A stretch of 64,000 nt of DNA, taken from assembly GCA_017449285.1 (NCBI GenBank), contig JAFSJX010000093.1:1-64000 (forward strand). The letters are read 5' to 3'. Shown here piece after piece: positions 15,179 to 23,853 of this stretch. Numbering within the stretch: the first letter of the stretch is position 1; each line of letters begins with the position of its first letter. The notes beneath the pieces are model-generated. The model was not told the origin of the DNA and searched no databases. It saw only the letters and a program-made list of their open reading frames with translations. Position numbers and translations under genes: made by a program. The DNA comes from Treponema sp. GTDB taxonomy: Bacteria; Spirochaetota; Spirochaetia; Treponematales; Treponemataceae.

Positions 15179-17062
15179 TTATCTTATTTCAATATAAAAA
15201 CGCTTCAAATAAATGATGCGGTTGTTTGCCTTTCCCCAGAGCGGACTCATCGGATAGTTTTTGGTAAGCGACTCGTAAGAATCGATTGCCGAGCGGATAC
15301 TTTTTATGCTGGATTCCGCTTCCAATACCTGACCTTGCAGATATAATGCCTCGTCAATTTTTGTGGTTGCATCTTGTAGATACCGCTGAACCTGGTCAAG
15401 CGCGGTTTCGTACTGCTTGGCGGCATAAGAGCGTTTTGCCTGTTCCAGTAAATCAAGTCCGCTGTTTTTTTCCGTTTCCTGCGGGCTTACCGTGGCTGAA
15501 GAACTGTCGCTTGCATTTTTTCCCGTTGTTCCAGAATATGCTGGTGCGCCGGTAATTGTCTTTGCGTCTCCTTCTGGTGCTGATTCTGTGGTCTGAATGA
15601 CCGTTTTTACGCCTTTGTCTTCCACCGCAGGAATGACTGAAGATGCGTTCTGGGGAGAATCCATTGTGCTTGCTTCGTTTGATGACCGACTTTGATTTGT
15701 CTGGCTATCAGATGAGCGAAATTGTGCGCCCGATGACAAAGCAGGGGAGGCGGTGTGTGCAGTTGAATTGTTTTCGTCAGCCTCCGTGGAGACGATGTTT
15801 TCATAGGATTCCCGCGTCTGTCGTGTCGGCTTTGGTGGTACGGCTTCTGAATATGCGGGTGCAGTTGCACGAACTCCCGCTTTTGCGCTTTCGTTTTCTA
15901 TGGTCACTTCAAGGTAATCATCAATGTATTGCCCGGTGAGCGCGTCATTTTTGTAGAAGTGAAGCAGCGTTTTTCCAGGTTTGCGCGAACGGAGCGTAAA
16001 GGTGGTGTCTGCCGTTCCCAGTTTGCGCCCGAAGTAACTGAACAGCGGATTTTTTTTCTGGTCACGGTTTTCTTCTGCCTCGCCAAGGTATACCCAGCCA
16101 CTTCCAGGATAGATAATGTCAAGGTACTGGTTGTTTTTGATGGTCATTGACCGCGATGGCGTGACCGTCTGTTTTTCAAGCGGAATGACAGAATCGCTCG
16201 TTTCTGCTTCCTCTGCCGTTGAATCAGACATCTGTTTGTCGCTCGTCAGCGGATTCTGCTCCGTTGCGGTGTCTGCCCGCTGATTCTGTCCGCCCTGCGC
16301 CGTAGATTGCGTTCCTGTTTGCGCGACAAGCGGTGTGTTCTGCGTAACGGGAAGAGTCTCGTTTGTTTTTAGCGTTTCTGTCGTTTCGTTCGCATATTTT
16401 CCGCGTGAATTTGCCTCAGATATTGTCTGCGCGGGTTTTGGTTGCGTACTGTTTGTCTTCGTGAAAGTCTCGCTCGTTGCGCTTCCGCTACGAATGTCTG
16501 TGGCGGTTTGACGTTCTGTGACCGTATGATTTTCGGTCGGCTGTTGGATTGGCGTTGTTCCCTGTGCGTCTGCCTCTGTTTCCGCAAGACTGTTCGTTGC
16601 ATTTGGGTCAATCAGTATTTCTTCTTCTGGTGCGTCAATCACCGTTGGTTCCGCTGTGGCAGATGGCGCAGAGACTTCCTCAAATGCCTGTTTTACTTCC
16701 TCGCTCGGAAGAATATCGTCAATCTCAACGCGCTCCAGCACTTCGTCTTCGGAATCTGGCGCAGTGTTTTCAGCGGACGGTGCTGAACTGTCTTCGGTAG
16801 GCGTGGAATCTCCGATGTTTTCAGTATCTTCGGCGGCAACATCTGCGTTTGACTGCGGATTATGCTCCATGCTTTCAGCAGGCGTGATATTTTCAGAAGA
16901 ATTTTCCGTATCTGCTTCGCGTGTATCTGCGTGCGGCTGATTATCTGCGGTAATTTGCGTGGTGGTTTCGGTTGGTTCGGCTACAGGTTCGTTCTTCGGG
17001 GTAGAGGCACAGGAGGCTAAAAAAAGCGCGAATCCAAGCGCGAAAACTATCTTTTTTTTCAT
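15179..17062 (-). CDS. Long low-complexity lipoprotein with TPR-like C-terminus
   Basis: This 627-residue protein starts MKKKIVFALGFALFLASC, a lipoprotein signal with Cys 18. Residues from about 20 to 310 are a low-complexity stretch rich in Thr, Glu, Ser, Asn and Gln. A beta-rich segment follows (YLDIIYPGSGWVYLGEAEE, with FTLRSRKPGKTLLHFY). After a second disordered linker there is a C-terminal TPR-like segment (LLEQAKRSYAAKQYETALDQ). The layout suggests a surface or periplasmic scaffold with a long flexible tether. The ATG at 17062 overlaps the upstream stop codon as ATGA, so an earlier in-frame start is unlikely. Confidence 0.75.
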   Translation of the reverse strand: MKKKIVFALGFALFLASCASTPKNEPVAEPTETTTQITADNQPHADTREADTENSSENITPAESMEHNPQSNADVAAEDTENIGDSTPTEDSSAPSAENTAPDSEDEVLERVEIDDILPSEEVKQAFEEVSAPSATAEPTVIDAPEEEILIDPNATNSLAETEADAQGTTPIQQPTENHTVTERQTATDIRSGSATSETFTKTNSTQPKPAQTISEANSRGKYANETTETLKTNETLPVTQNTPLVAQTGTQSTAQGGQNQRADTATEQNPLTSDKQMSDSTAEEAETSDSVIPLEKQTVTPSRSMTIKNNQYLDIIYPGSGWVYLGEAEENRDQKKNPLFSYFGRKLGTADTTFTLRSRKPGKTLLHFYKNDALTGQYIDDYLEVTIENESAKAGVRATAPAYSEAVPPKPTRQTRESYENIVSTEADENNSTAHTASPALSSGAQFRSSDSQTNQSRSSNEASTMDSPQNASSVIPAVEDKGVKTVIQTTESAPEGDAKTITGAPAYSGTTGKNASDSSSATVSPQETEKNSGLDLLEQAKRSYAAKQYETALDQVQRYLQDATTKIDEALYLQGQVLEAESSIKSIRSAIDSYESLTKNYPMSPLWGKANNRIIYLKRFYIEIR

Positions 17063-17424
17063 GGCGCGGCTCCTGTTATGTCGGAAATAATCTTGTCGTT
17101 TGCGGATTCCAAATTTTTCAATGTTTCGCCATCGGGCTTGGTGAACCACGGCTCAATATCTTTTTCCGTCCATGTGTTTTTGGCTTCGCGGGAAGGGTAA
17201 TAGTCTTTTTCAATTTCGGGTGCGGCAGGAATCAATAATTTTGCGTCTGCGGTGAACGGGTCTTTGCGGAATGTTTGCGAAGGAGTCTTTGGCTTTGAAG
17301 TCTGAATTACAATGATTATGAGCGCAGTAAAAAAGAACAGCGCAAAAATGCCAATAAGGGTTGCGATGAGCGGTTTTTCGTGAATAAAATCTCTTACGTT
17401 TTCTCCGAGATTGTCAAAATCCAT
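17059..17424 (-). CDS. Small single-pass membrane protein
   Basis: This 121-residue protein has a short N-terminal cytoplasmic part (MDFDNLGENVRDFIHEK), one membrane segment near residues 19-42 and a C-terminal region rich in Lys, Pro and Glu. I do not recognise the family. It overlaps the last base of smc and overlaps the next gene as ATGA. It therefore forms a tightly coupled smc-membrane protein-lipoprotein unit. Confidence 0.7.
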   Translation of the reverse strand: MDFDNLGENVRDFIHEKPLIATLIGIFALFFFTALIIIVIQTSKPKTPSQTFRKDPFTADAKLLIPAAPEIEKDYYPSREAKNTWTEKDIEPWFTKPDGETLKNLESANDKIISDITGAAP

Positions 17425-20400
17425 CAGCTTATGCCTTCCATCGCCTTTTTATCTTCTTCGTGGGCGGCTTTTTCCAGCGCTTCCGCCTGTTTTTCCGCCT
17501 CTAGTTTTGCCTTTGCGTCCGCTTTTGCTTTCGTTGCGGCTAACTTACGCAGTTCAATTTCGGGATCGGTAATCGTGCCATCGGGATTGTGAATGCGTTT
17601 TGCAGGACGTGGGGGAATGTACACATCGGCTTCTGGCGCAACGTCTTCCTCTATAAATTCTTCTGCATCGTCAAAATCGTCCTTAATCGGCTCCTGATCA
17701 AGGCGCATCGTGATGATTTTGCTTACGCCGCTTTCTTCCATGGTTACGCCAAGCATCGTCCGTGCGCCCATAACGGTTTTTTTGTTGTGCGTGATGACAA
17801 TATACTGCGACAGTTTTGCGAAGGAACGTAATGCCTGTACGAAACTGGAGACATTTTTATCGTCCAGAGCCGCGTCAATCTCGTCCAAAAGACAGAATGG
17901 TGAGGGGCGCACCTGATAGGTCGCAAAGAGCAGGGCAACCGCCGTCATCGTTTTTTCACCGCCAGAGAGCAAACCTATGTTCTCCATTTTCTTTCCCGGC
18001 GGCTGGGCAAGAATATCAATTCCGCTGGTCAGTACGTTCTGCGGGTCAACAAGACGCAATTCTGCGCGGCCACCTACAAAGAGACGGCGGAACATATTGT
18101 GGAAATTCTTTTTGATTTTGTTGTAGGTGTCCAAGAACATTTCCGTGGACTTTGACTTGATTTCCTCAGAAACGCGGATGAGGTTTTCCAGCGATTTGTT
18201 GGTGTCGTCAAAACTCGCCTGCAATTTCTCATAGCGTTCTTTCTGCTCGCTAAATTCTTCGGGAGCCATCAAGTTCACCTGACCGAGCGACTTCAAATCT
18301 TCGCGCGCTTCGTTCAATTTTTCGCGGATAACGGGAATTGGCGTAGTGATTTTGTACATACGCTCTTCAAATTCCATCAAATCGCGCGAATGGGTGTCGA
18401 TAAAATTCTGCTTGATGTTTTTGATGTCGTTTTCGTTCGTTACTAAGTCCAGCGTGAGTTTTTCGTACTGACCCTGATATTTTGACTGCTCTTCCTGCTT
18501 TTTTTGCAGGGCAGTCTTTTTGCCGCTCACGCTGGAATTGCATTTGTCAATCTCATCGTTTACACCGCTGATATTTTTGACACATTCCCGTCCGCGTTCC
18601 TCAATCTGCGCAAGTGCGGTCTGAATCTCGGAAATCTGCTCGTCAAATTCTTCCTGACGCTTTTGCTCTGCGTACAAGTCGTCTTCGGTCTGGCGGAGCG
18701 TGTTCTGCTCGTTGGAGAGTGAGCGACGGAGATTGTCTGCCTGTTGCTTTGCCGCGTCAATTTGAGCCCGCATTGTGCCTTCGTTTATGCGCAGTTTTGA
18801 AAGCGTTTCCTTGTATTCGTCAATTTTTTCAGCAAGGTCAGTATTTTGGGTACGGTAATCAGAAATACGCTCCTGAATCGTCAGGATTTTTTGTGCATTC
18901 TGATTGATTTTATTGTCAATCTCGCGCTTTTTGGTGATGATACCTTCTGGAGACAGGAATTCATCGATGAATGTGGGCATGGTGGCGGCATAGTTTTCTA
19001 CCGCGCTCTCAATATTTTTGATGAGCGAGCCGATTTCTTCCAGCGCGGAAACGGCATCTTTTGCAAACTGGGTACATTCGTTTTCTGAGTGACCTGAAAT
19101 TGCCGCGAAGTCAGAGAAAATATTTTTGCGTCCGTCGGCATAGACGCGCAGTTTTCCGATGGCGTGAATCAACTCGTCCTTTGCTTTGGCACTTTCCGCA
19201 GATGAAAAACCTGAATCGCGCAGTTTTGCGTCCAGTTCTGTCACAATATCTTCGGTAATTGCGGTCAGTTCCTTTTGGAATTGGGTTCGTTCTTCGCTCA
19301 GCCGCTCAATTTCTTGCGCGCTCTCATCGGCACGGCGGCGGTTCTCATCAATTTGGCTGGAAGCGGTGGTGATATTGTTGTTGAATGACTCGATATTATT
19401 TTGTACGTCTTCAAGTTGCCTTGTTTTTGCGTGCAAATCGGCTTCCTGCTCGTCAATCTCATCGTTCAGGTCGTCGATTCTGTCCTGAATCGCCTTTCTA
19501 CGCGCTTCCAATTGACCGATTTTTTCTTTGATTACACCCGACTGCAAGTTAAGTTGCTTTTCAAGGTCTAGTTTTCCCGTCTTTTCTGTTTGAATTTTAA
19601 TCAGTTCTTCCTGAAGGGATGCTGCTTTTTTGTTCAAATCTTGAATTTTGTCGTTGTTCTCAGTGAGTGTGTCAAGAATCTGCTGGATTTCTTCCTGCAC
19701 GGCGTTCCGCTTCTGCTCGACTTCTTTAAGAGACTGCTCGTGACGTGCCTTGTTCTGCGTAAAATCTTTCAGTCTGAGCAACTGAATATCCAGTTCAAAA
19801 TTGAAAATATCTTCTTTTAGTTTGCGGTATCTTATCGTCTTTTCGCTCTGGACTTTAAGTGTCTCGTAACTGCGCTTGTTTTCTACCAGAGCGACTTCAA
19901 TCTGCGCAAGATTCTGCCGGGTTCGCTCCAGTTCGCGTTCGGCTTCGGCACATTCTGCTTTTGAACGGCTGATTCCTGCGGCTTCCTCAAACAGATAGCG
20001 GCGGTCTTCGGGCTTGCTTGAAAGAATCTGGTCGATTTTGCCCTGTTCCATGACCGAGTAGGCTGCCTTTCCCACGCCCGTGTCCATAAAGAGCCGTCGG
20101 ATTTCCGTGGGACCTACCTGCCGGTTGTTGATGAAATATTCGTTCGTACCGTCGCGGAAAAGACGGCGTTTAATCGCGATTTCAGAATCGTCCAGCGGAA
20201 GAAGTCCGTTTTCATTGCTGATTGTCAGCGTGACTTCGGCGATGTTGAGCGGAGGACGGCTTTCCGTGCCGTTGAAGATAACGTCTTCCATGGAGCCTGC
20301 GCGTAAATTTTTCGCTTTGTTTTCTGCCAGAACCCACTTTACCGCGTCAACAACATTGCTCTTGCCGCAACCGTTCGGACCTAAAAGCGCGGTGATGCCG

Positions 20401-20471
20401 TCCGCAAATTCCACATGGGTTTTATCCGCGAATGATTTGAATCCATGGATGTCAAGACTTTTTAAAAACAC
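17424..20471 (-). CDS. smc: SMC chromosome-segregation ATPase, hinge not recognisable
   Basis: This 1015-residue condensin ATPase organises and segregates the chromosome. Walker A is GPNGCGKSN (residues 31-39). The signature LSGGEK and Walker B FCLLDEIDAALDD lie near residues 830-865, and the D-loop and H-loop (YIVITHNKK) follow. Long heptad-rich coiled coils fill the middle. Canonical SMC is about 1,190 residues; the difference equals a hinge. The central residues 400-520 show none of the glycine motifs of a normal hinge. A charged tail of about 95 residues (Lys/Ala/Glu-rich) follows the head. The start is GTG, with GAGGGG before it. Confidence 0.93.
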   Translation of the reverse strand: MFLKSLDIHGFKSFADKTHVEFADGITALLGPNGCGKSNVVDAVKWVLAENKAKNLRAGSMEDVIFNGTESRPPLNIAEVTLTISNENGLLPLDDSEIAIKRRLFRDGTNEYFINNRQVGPTEIRRLFMDTGVGKAAYSVMEQGKIDQILSSKPEDRRYLFEEAAGISRSKAECAEAERELERTRQNLAQIEVALVENKRSYETLKVQSEKTIRYRKLKEDIFNFELDIQLLRLKDFTQNKARHEQSLKEVEQKRNAVQEEIQQILDTLTENNDKIQDLNKKAASLQEELIKIQTEKTGKLDLEKQLNLQSGVIKEKIGQLEARRKAIQDRIDDLNDEIDEQEADLHAKTRQLEDVQNNIESFNNNITTASSQIDENRRRADESAQEIERLSEERTQFQKELTAITEDIVTELDAKLRDSGFSSAESAKAKDELIHAIGKLRVYADGRKNIFSDFAAISGHSENECTQFAKDAVSALEEIGSLIKNIESAVENYAATMPTFIDEFLSPEGIITKKREIDNKINQNAQKILTIQERISDYRTQNTDLAEKIDEYKETLSKLRINEGTMRAQIDAAKQQADNLRRSLSNEQNTLRQTEDDLYAEQKRQEEFDEQISEIQTALAQIEERGRECVKNISGVNDEIDKCNSSVSGKKTALQKKQEEQSKYQGQYEKLTLDLVTNENDIKNIKQNFIDTHSRDLMEFEERMYKITTPIPVIREKLNEAREDLKSLGQVNLMAPEEFSEQKERYEKLQASFDDTNKSLENLIRVSEEIKSKSTEMFLDTYNKIKKNFHNMFRRLFVGGRAELRLVDPQNVLTSGIDILAQPPGKKMENIGLLSGGEKTMTAVALLFATYQVRPSPFCLLDEIDAALDDKNVSSFVQALRSFAKLSQYIVITHNKKTVMGARTMLGVTMEESGVSKIITMRLDQEPIKDDFDDAEEFIEEDVAPEADVYIPPRPAKRIHNPDGTITDPEIELRKLAATKAKADAKAKLEAEKQAEALEKAAHEEDKKAMEGIS

Positions 20472-20504
20472 ACGAATCCCCTCGTAACTATCTGTATCTT
20501 TTTC

Positions 20505-20533
20505 ATTATACCGATATTACCGTTTGATTTCAA
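20505..20533 (-). promoter_or_regulatory. Promoter of the smc operon
   Basis: On the minus strand, TTGAAA (20533-20528), a 17-bp spacer and a perfect TATAAT (20510-20505). About 28 bases of leader with a GAGGGG Shine-Dalgarno follow before the GTG at 20471. This is an ordinary leadered gene, unlike many neighbours. Confidence 0.65.
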
Positions 20534-20551
20534 TATTCAAAAATATCCGCG

Positions 20552-21712
20552 CTAATCTTCGTCAAAATTTTCAGGACTGACCAGTTTCCCGCCGTAGAGG
20601 ACTTTAGGGTAGACGACAAATCCCAGTTTTTTTTCCAGAGCGGCATATTTCCGCATCTCGTATTCGTCGCCGATGACCACGTTGATTCCTGTTTTGCCTG
20701 CTCGGGCGGTTCTTCCTGCGCGATGGATAAAAAAGTCTTCGTTTGACGGAAAATCCATCTGCACGATGTAGGTGATGTTCGGAATATCAAGCCCGCGCGC
20801 ACCCAAATCGCTTGTCACCAGAATCGGGCATTTTCCGCTGCGGAATCGGTCTATTGCCGCCTTGCGCTCCTGTTTGTCGGTCTTTGCGTGTAATCCCGCG
20901 CACTCAAAATTGTGGTATTTCAGTTTTGCGGTGATGTTCGCCACTTGGTCTACGCGGCTAGTAAAAATGAGTGCCTTCGCGGGCTTTTCTGCGACCAGCA
21001 ATTTCCGCAATGTATCAATTTTATCCCGCTGTTCGGCAAAAATCGCAAGGTGGGTGATTCTTTTCCTAAGCACGTCCTCCGGCGGCAAAAACAGCGTCTC
21101 GATTTTATTTCCATCCTTTGTTTCGGAAAGAATTTTCTGTGTGGATTTGGTAATCGTTGCGCTGCATGCAATCAGCTGAGGATTCTTGCACTGTCGCACC
21201 ATATCTGTTGTCTCGTCCCGCAGTTCCGAGGAAAGCAGACGGTCAACTTCGTCCAAAACAAGTGCCGTAACGCCGTCAATTTTTAGTTTTTTAAGGTGAT
21301 ACAGTTCCAAAAGGCGTGCAGGTCCTCCGATGACGATTTCTGGTTTTTCTTTCAGTATTTCAATCTGTCGCTTAATCGGTGCGCCTCCAATCAGCAGGGC
21401 GGTCTTTATGTCGCAGATTGCGGGTATCTGCATTTTGATCTGAGACGCAAGTTCATACGTGGGCGCAAGAATGATGACCCTGACTTTTTTCTGAGGATTC
21501 TCTGTGTTTTTTAATTCCTGTACGAGCGGAAGAAGGTAGGCGAGCGTCTTTCCTGTTCCCGTCTCACTCTGGAAAATGACAGATTTTTTTTCCGCAATTA
21601 CAGGAATCGCCTGTGCCTGTACTGCGGTTGGCTCGGTTATTTCCTGTGCGGCCAGTTTTTCGACAATCTCTGGGGCTATGTTCAGTTGGTCAAAAGTCAG
21701 TTTTTCATTCAT
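20552..21712 (-). CDS. DEAD-box-type RNA helicase with DEVD motif
   Basis: This 386-residue two-domain ATP-dependent RNA helicase shows the Q-motif region (ITEPTAVQAQAIP), motif I SETGTGKT, GG and TPGR-equivalent (GGPARLLEL), motif II as DEVD rather than DEAD, motif III SAT, and motifs V-VI (ARGLDIPNI, HRAGRTARAG). It has no long C-terminal RNA-binding extension. It probably unwinds structured RNA in ribosome assembly or mRNA decay. The ATG lies six bases after a TATACT -10, so its mRNA should be leaderless. It is divergent from the GT4 gene, and their promoters sit side by side. Confidence 0.9.
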   Translation of the reverse strand: MNEKLTFDQLNIAPEIVEKLAAQEITEPTAVQAQAIPVIAEKKSVIFQSETGTGKTLAYLLPLVQELKNTENPQKKVRVIILAPTYELASQIKMQIPAICDIKTALLIGGAPIKRQIEILKEKPEIVIGGPARLLELYHLKKLKIDGVTALVLDEVDRLLSSELRDETTDMVRQCKNPQLIACSATITKSTQKILSETKDGNKIETLFLPPEDVLRKRITHLAIFAEQRDKIDTLRKLLVAEKPAKALIFTSRVDQVANITAKLKYHNFECAGLHAKTDKQERKAAIDRFRSGKCPILVTSDLGARGLDIPNITYIVQMDFPSNEDFFIHRAGRTARAGKTGINVVIGDEYEMRKYAALEKKLGFVVYPKVLYGGKLVSPENFDED

Positions 21713-21718
21713 AAAACG

Positions 21719-21751
21719 AGTATAGCAAAGATTTGTAAAATATGCTACAAT
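21719..21751. promoter_or_regulatory. Divergent leaderless promoter pair, helicase and GT4
   Basis: On the minus strand, an extended TGC-TATACT occupies 21727-21719, with a six-base gap to the helicase ATG at 21712. On the plus strand, an extended TGC-TACAAT occupies 21743-21751, with an eight-base gap to the GT4 ATG at 21760. Neither gene has a Shine-Dalgarno. The two -10 elements are about 21 bp apart, so polymerases could interfere. Confidence 0.65.
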
Positions 21752-21759
21752 GTTCTATT

Positions 21760-22878
21760 ATGAAAGTTGGTATAGACACGTTCGGCTGTGATCATGGTCG
21801 CTCTGGTCTTGGCTCATATTTGAATTCTCTCGTCCAGTACCTGAAAAATGATGACGATGTGACCTATGAATTGTTTGGCGCAGAGATTGACCGGTATACC
21901 TACGGCAGTGAAAATGATGTCTCGTATAAAAGCGTGTCTTTGCCCGACAGCCGTTCTGCAGAGCGAATTTGGCATTTGCTTGCGGCGAATCGGTTTGCAA
22001 AGAAACAGAATTATGATGTAGTGCTTTATCCCGCCGCGGCTCACATGCTGCCGTTTTTTTTCGGAGTGCCAGGGGTTGCCATCGTCAATGATGTCGTTTC
22101 CGAAATTTTCTCCGCAAAAAAAGACACCAAGCATGAGATTCACGTAAAACACAGTTTGCAGAATGCGGATAAAATTATCGTGGCAAGCCAGTGTATTAAG
22201 CGTGATTTGGAGCGGCTTGGCATAAAAAATGAAAAGATTGTGGTCATTCATAACGGTATCGACCATTCGCTTTTTTATCCGCGGGAGTTGCTTTCGCCGA
22301 ATCTGGTTGACATCAAGCCGTTTGCCATTCAGCGGCCCTATTTTATCTATGCGTCACGACTTTCTTCGCCCACAAAAAAGCACATTGAACTGATAAAGGC
22401 GTTTACGCTGTTCAAGGAACGGACTCATTTTCCGCATCGGCTGGTTTTGGCTGGCAGTGAGGGTGCATATTCAGAGGAAGTGCATAAAGCGGTGTTCGCA
22501 TCTCATTCCGCATCTGATATTTTTATCACGGGGTATTTTCCGCATGAAAGTTTTCCCGAGTTGTATTCAGGAAGTGACGGCTGTATTTTTCCGTCCGTGA
22601 GCGAGGGGGTGGGGCTGCCCGTGCTGGAAGCGATGGCGACAGGAGTTCCCGTTGCTTGTTCCAGAAGCGGTGCATTGACGGAGATTGCAGGTGAGAATGC
22701 GCTGTATTTTGATTCTGATGACATTGAGCAGATGGCCAGCGCAATGGCAGCCATTGTTACCGACAAGGCACTGAAAGAAAAATTGGTTTCTGGCGGTATA
22801 GAATGGTCAAAACGCTTCAGCTGGGAGCGCACCGCCCAACTTATCAAAGAAGTCCTGCTGGGTGTGGTAAAAAAATAG
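21760..22878 (+). CDS. Family 4 glycosyltransferase
   Basis: This 372-residue GT-B enzyme has the N-terminal acceptor-side motif GIDTFGCDHGRSGLGSYL. Its donor-side C-terminal domain holds the E-x7-E pattern in SEGVGLPVLEAMATG. The insert VIHNGIDHSLFYP is typical of GT4 mannosyl/glucosyltransferases. It acts at the cytoplasmic membrane face on a nucleotide-sugar donor that cannot be predicted. The start at 21760 is chosen because an extended -10 ends eight bases upstream; an earlier in-frame ATG would lie inside that promoter. It ends facing the partner-switch operon with a terminator between. Confidence 0.87.
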   Translation: MKVGIDTFGCDHGRSGLGSYLNSLVQYLKNDDDVTYELFGAEIDRYTYGSENDVSYKSVSLPDSRSAERIWHLLAANRFAKKQNYDVVLYPAAAHMLPFFFGVPGVAIVNDVVSEIFSAKKDTKHEIHVKHSLQNADKIIVASQCIKRDLERLGIKNEKIVVIHNGIDHSLFYPRELLSPNLVDIKPFAIQRPYFIYASRLSSPTKKHIELIKAFTLFKERTHFPHRLVLAGSEGAYSEEVHKAVFASHSASDIFITGYFPHESFPELYSGSDGCIFPSVSEGVGLPVLEAMATGVPVACSRSGALTEIAGENALYFDSDDIEQMASAMAAIVTDKALKEKLVSGGIEWSKRFSWERTAQLIKEVLLGVVKK

Positions 22879-22897
22879 TAAAAAATAAAATCGCACG

Positions 22898-22935
22898 TAA
22901 AAAAAATGAGCCGCCATGAACGGCGGCCGAAAAAC
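22898..22935 (-). terminator. Terminator of the partner-switch operon
   Basis: GCCGCC (22910-22915) and GGCGGC (22922-22927) form a GC stem around six bases. On the minus strand a run of eight T follows. The stem may also stop the convergent GT4 transcript. Confidence 0.7.
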
Positions 22936-23484
22936 TTAGTCTTCTACTGCGACTCCGTGGTGTTTTTTCTGGTATTTTTTGAGCATTGCAACTCCGTTGC
23001 GCTTGCCGTTGTAGACAAATCCGCCGTTCCAATACTCCAATGCCGCAAACAGCGCGTTTCCGCCGTCCTGATCGTCAGATTCTTTTGAGCGGAAAGAGAC
23101 ATAGTTCGCCAGTTGCTCAAAGTCAGAGTTGTGCAGGGCCTCCATACGCTTGCGGTTAAATTCGTTCCATTTTTCAAGGTCTTTAAATCCTTCGCCTTCG
23201 TCAAGAACAATGATATGTGCGTGTGAAGGGCTGAAAGAATACCAGACCTTTACCTTTTTGTTGATGTCACAGCGGTTTCCATGTTTTACAGCGTTCTTAA
23301 TCACTTCGCTGATTTGCTGTTCAAGCAGGTTAATCTCTTTGATTTCAAGCGGCGCAGACTGCACAATCAGCAGCGTAAAGTAGCGAATCTGGCGGAAATC
23401 TGACGGGAACTCCTTATACAGCATATTTGAGGTGTCGAACAATGGGTCATTGTCGTCAGAGCGTAATTCTTTAAACTGGTCCAT
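22936..23484 (-). CDS. RsbW/SpoIIAB-like anti-sigma kinase
   Basis: This 182-residue GHKL ATPase has an N-box in EVIKNAVKHGN (near residue 60), a G1 box DEGEGF, and a glycine loop near GGNALFAALEYW. In partner-switching systems such kinases bind and inhibit a target (a sigma factor or other effector) and phosphorylate the STAS antagonist. It is the last gene of a three-gene operon behind the STAS protein and the phosphatase. No sigma factor gene lies in the window, so the output target is unknown. AGGAG precedes the ATG. Confidence 0.83.
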   Translation of the reverse strand: MDQFKELRSDDNDPLFDTSNMLYKEFPSDFRQIRYFTLLIVQSAPLEIKEINLLEQQISEVIKNAVKHGNRCDINKKVKVWYSFSPSHAHIIVLDEGEGFKDLEKWNEFNRKRMEALHNSDFEQLANYVSFRSKESDDQDGGNALFAALEYWNGGFVYNGKRNGVAMLKKYQKKHHGVAVED

Positions 23485-23498
23485 AAAGTGTCTCCTAA

Positions 23499-23837
23499 TT
23501 ATTCATTTACCATGAGCAACGCTTCTTCAACGCTGTTGGCAATGGGGAAATAGCCCATCAATTTCGTCAGTTCAATGACTTTTTTTACCGAGCCATGAAT
23601 GTTTGAAATTGCGAGCTTGAGATTCATTTTCTTAATCGTTGAGCAGATGTAAATCAGCGCACCGATTCCTGACGAGTCGATGTAGTCTACCTGCTCAAGA
23701 TTGATGATGAAGCTCTTGACGTTCTTTTCAAGCATCTTCATGACCAATTCCTTGAGTTTATAGGAGTTGTAGAGATCCATTTCTCCATTGACATCAATGA
23801 TGTAGACTTCACCATTTTTACGAATTTTCAGTTCCAT
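23499..23837 (-). CDS. STAS-domain anti-sigma factor antagonist (RsbV/SpoIIAA-like)
   Basis: This 112-residue single-domain protein reads VNGEMDLYNSYKLKELV and then VDYIDSSGIGALIYI. The serine pair in DSSGIG is the usual phosphorylation site. When dephosphorylated it should bind the RsbW-like kinase encoded downstream and release the target. AAAGGAG precedes the ATG. It lies between the phosphatase and kinase genes with gaps of only 14-16 bases. Confidence 0.9.
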   Translation of the reverse strand: MELKIRKNGEVYIIDVNGEMDLYNSYKLKELVMKMLEKNVKSFIINLEQVDYIDSSGIGALIYICSTIKKMNLKLAISNIHGSVKKVIELTKLMGYFPIANSVEEALLMVNE

Positions 23838-23853
23838 TAGAAACTCCTTTTAC

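Noticed and set aside
13005..20471. Horizontal island around the low-complexity lipoprotein
   Set aside because: The genes overlap tightly with smc in one operon, and composition does not change noticeably.
21742..21759. Earlier in-frame ATG of the GT4 gene
   Set aside because: It falls inside the extended -10 promoter, so it cannot be in the mRNA.
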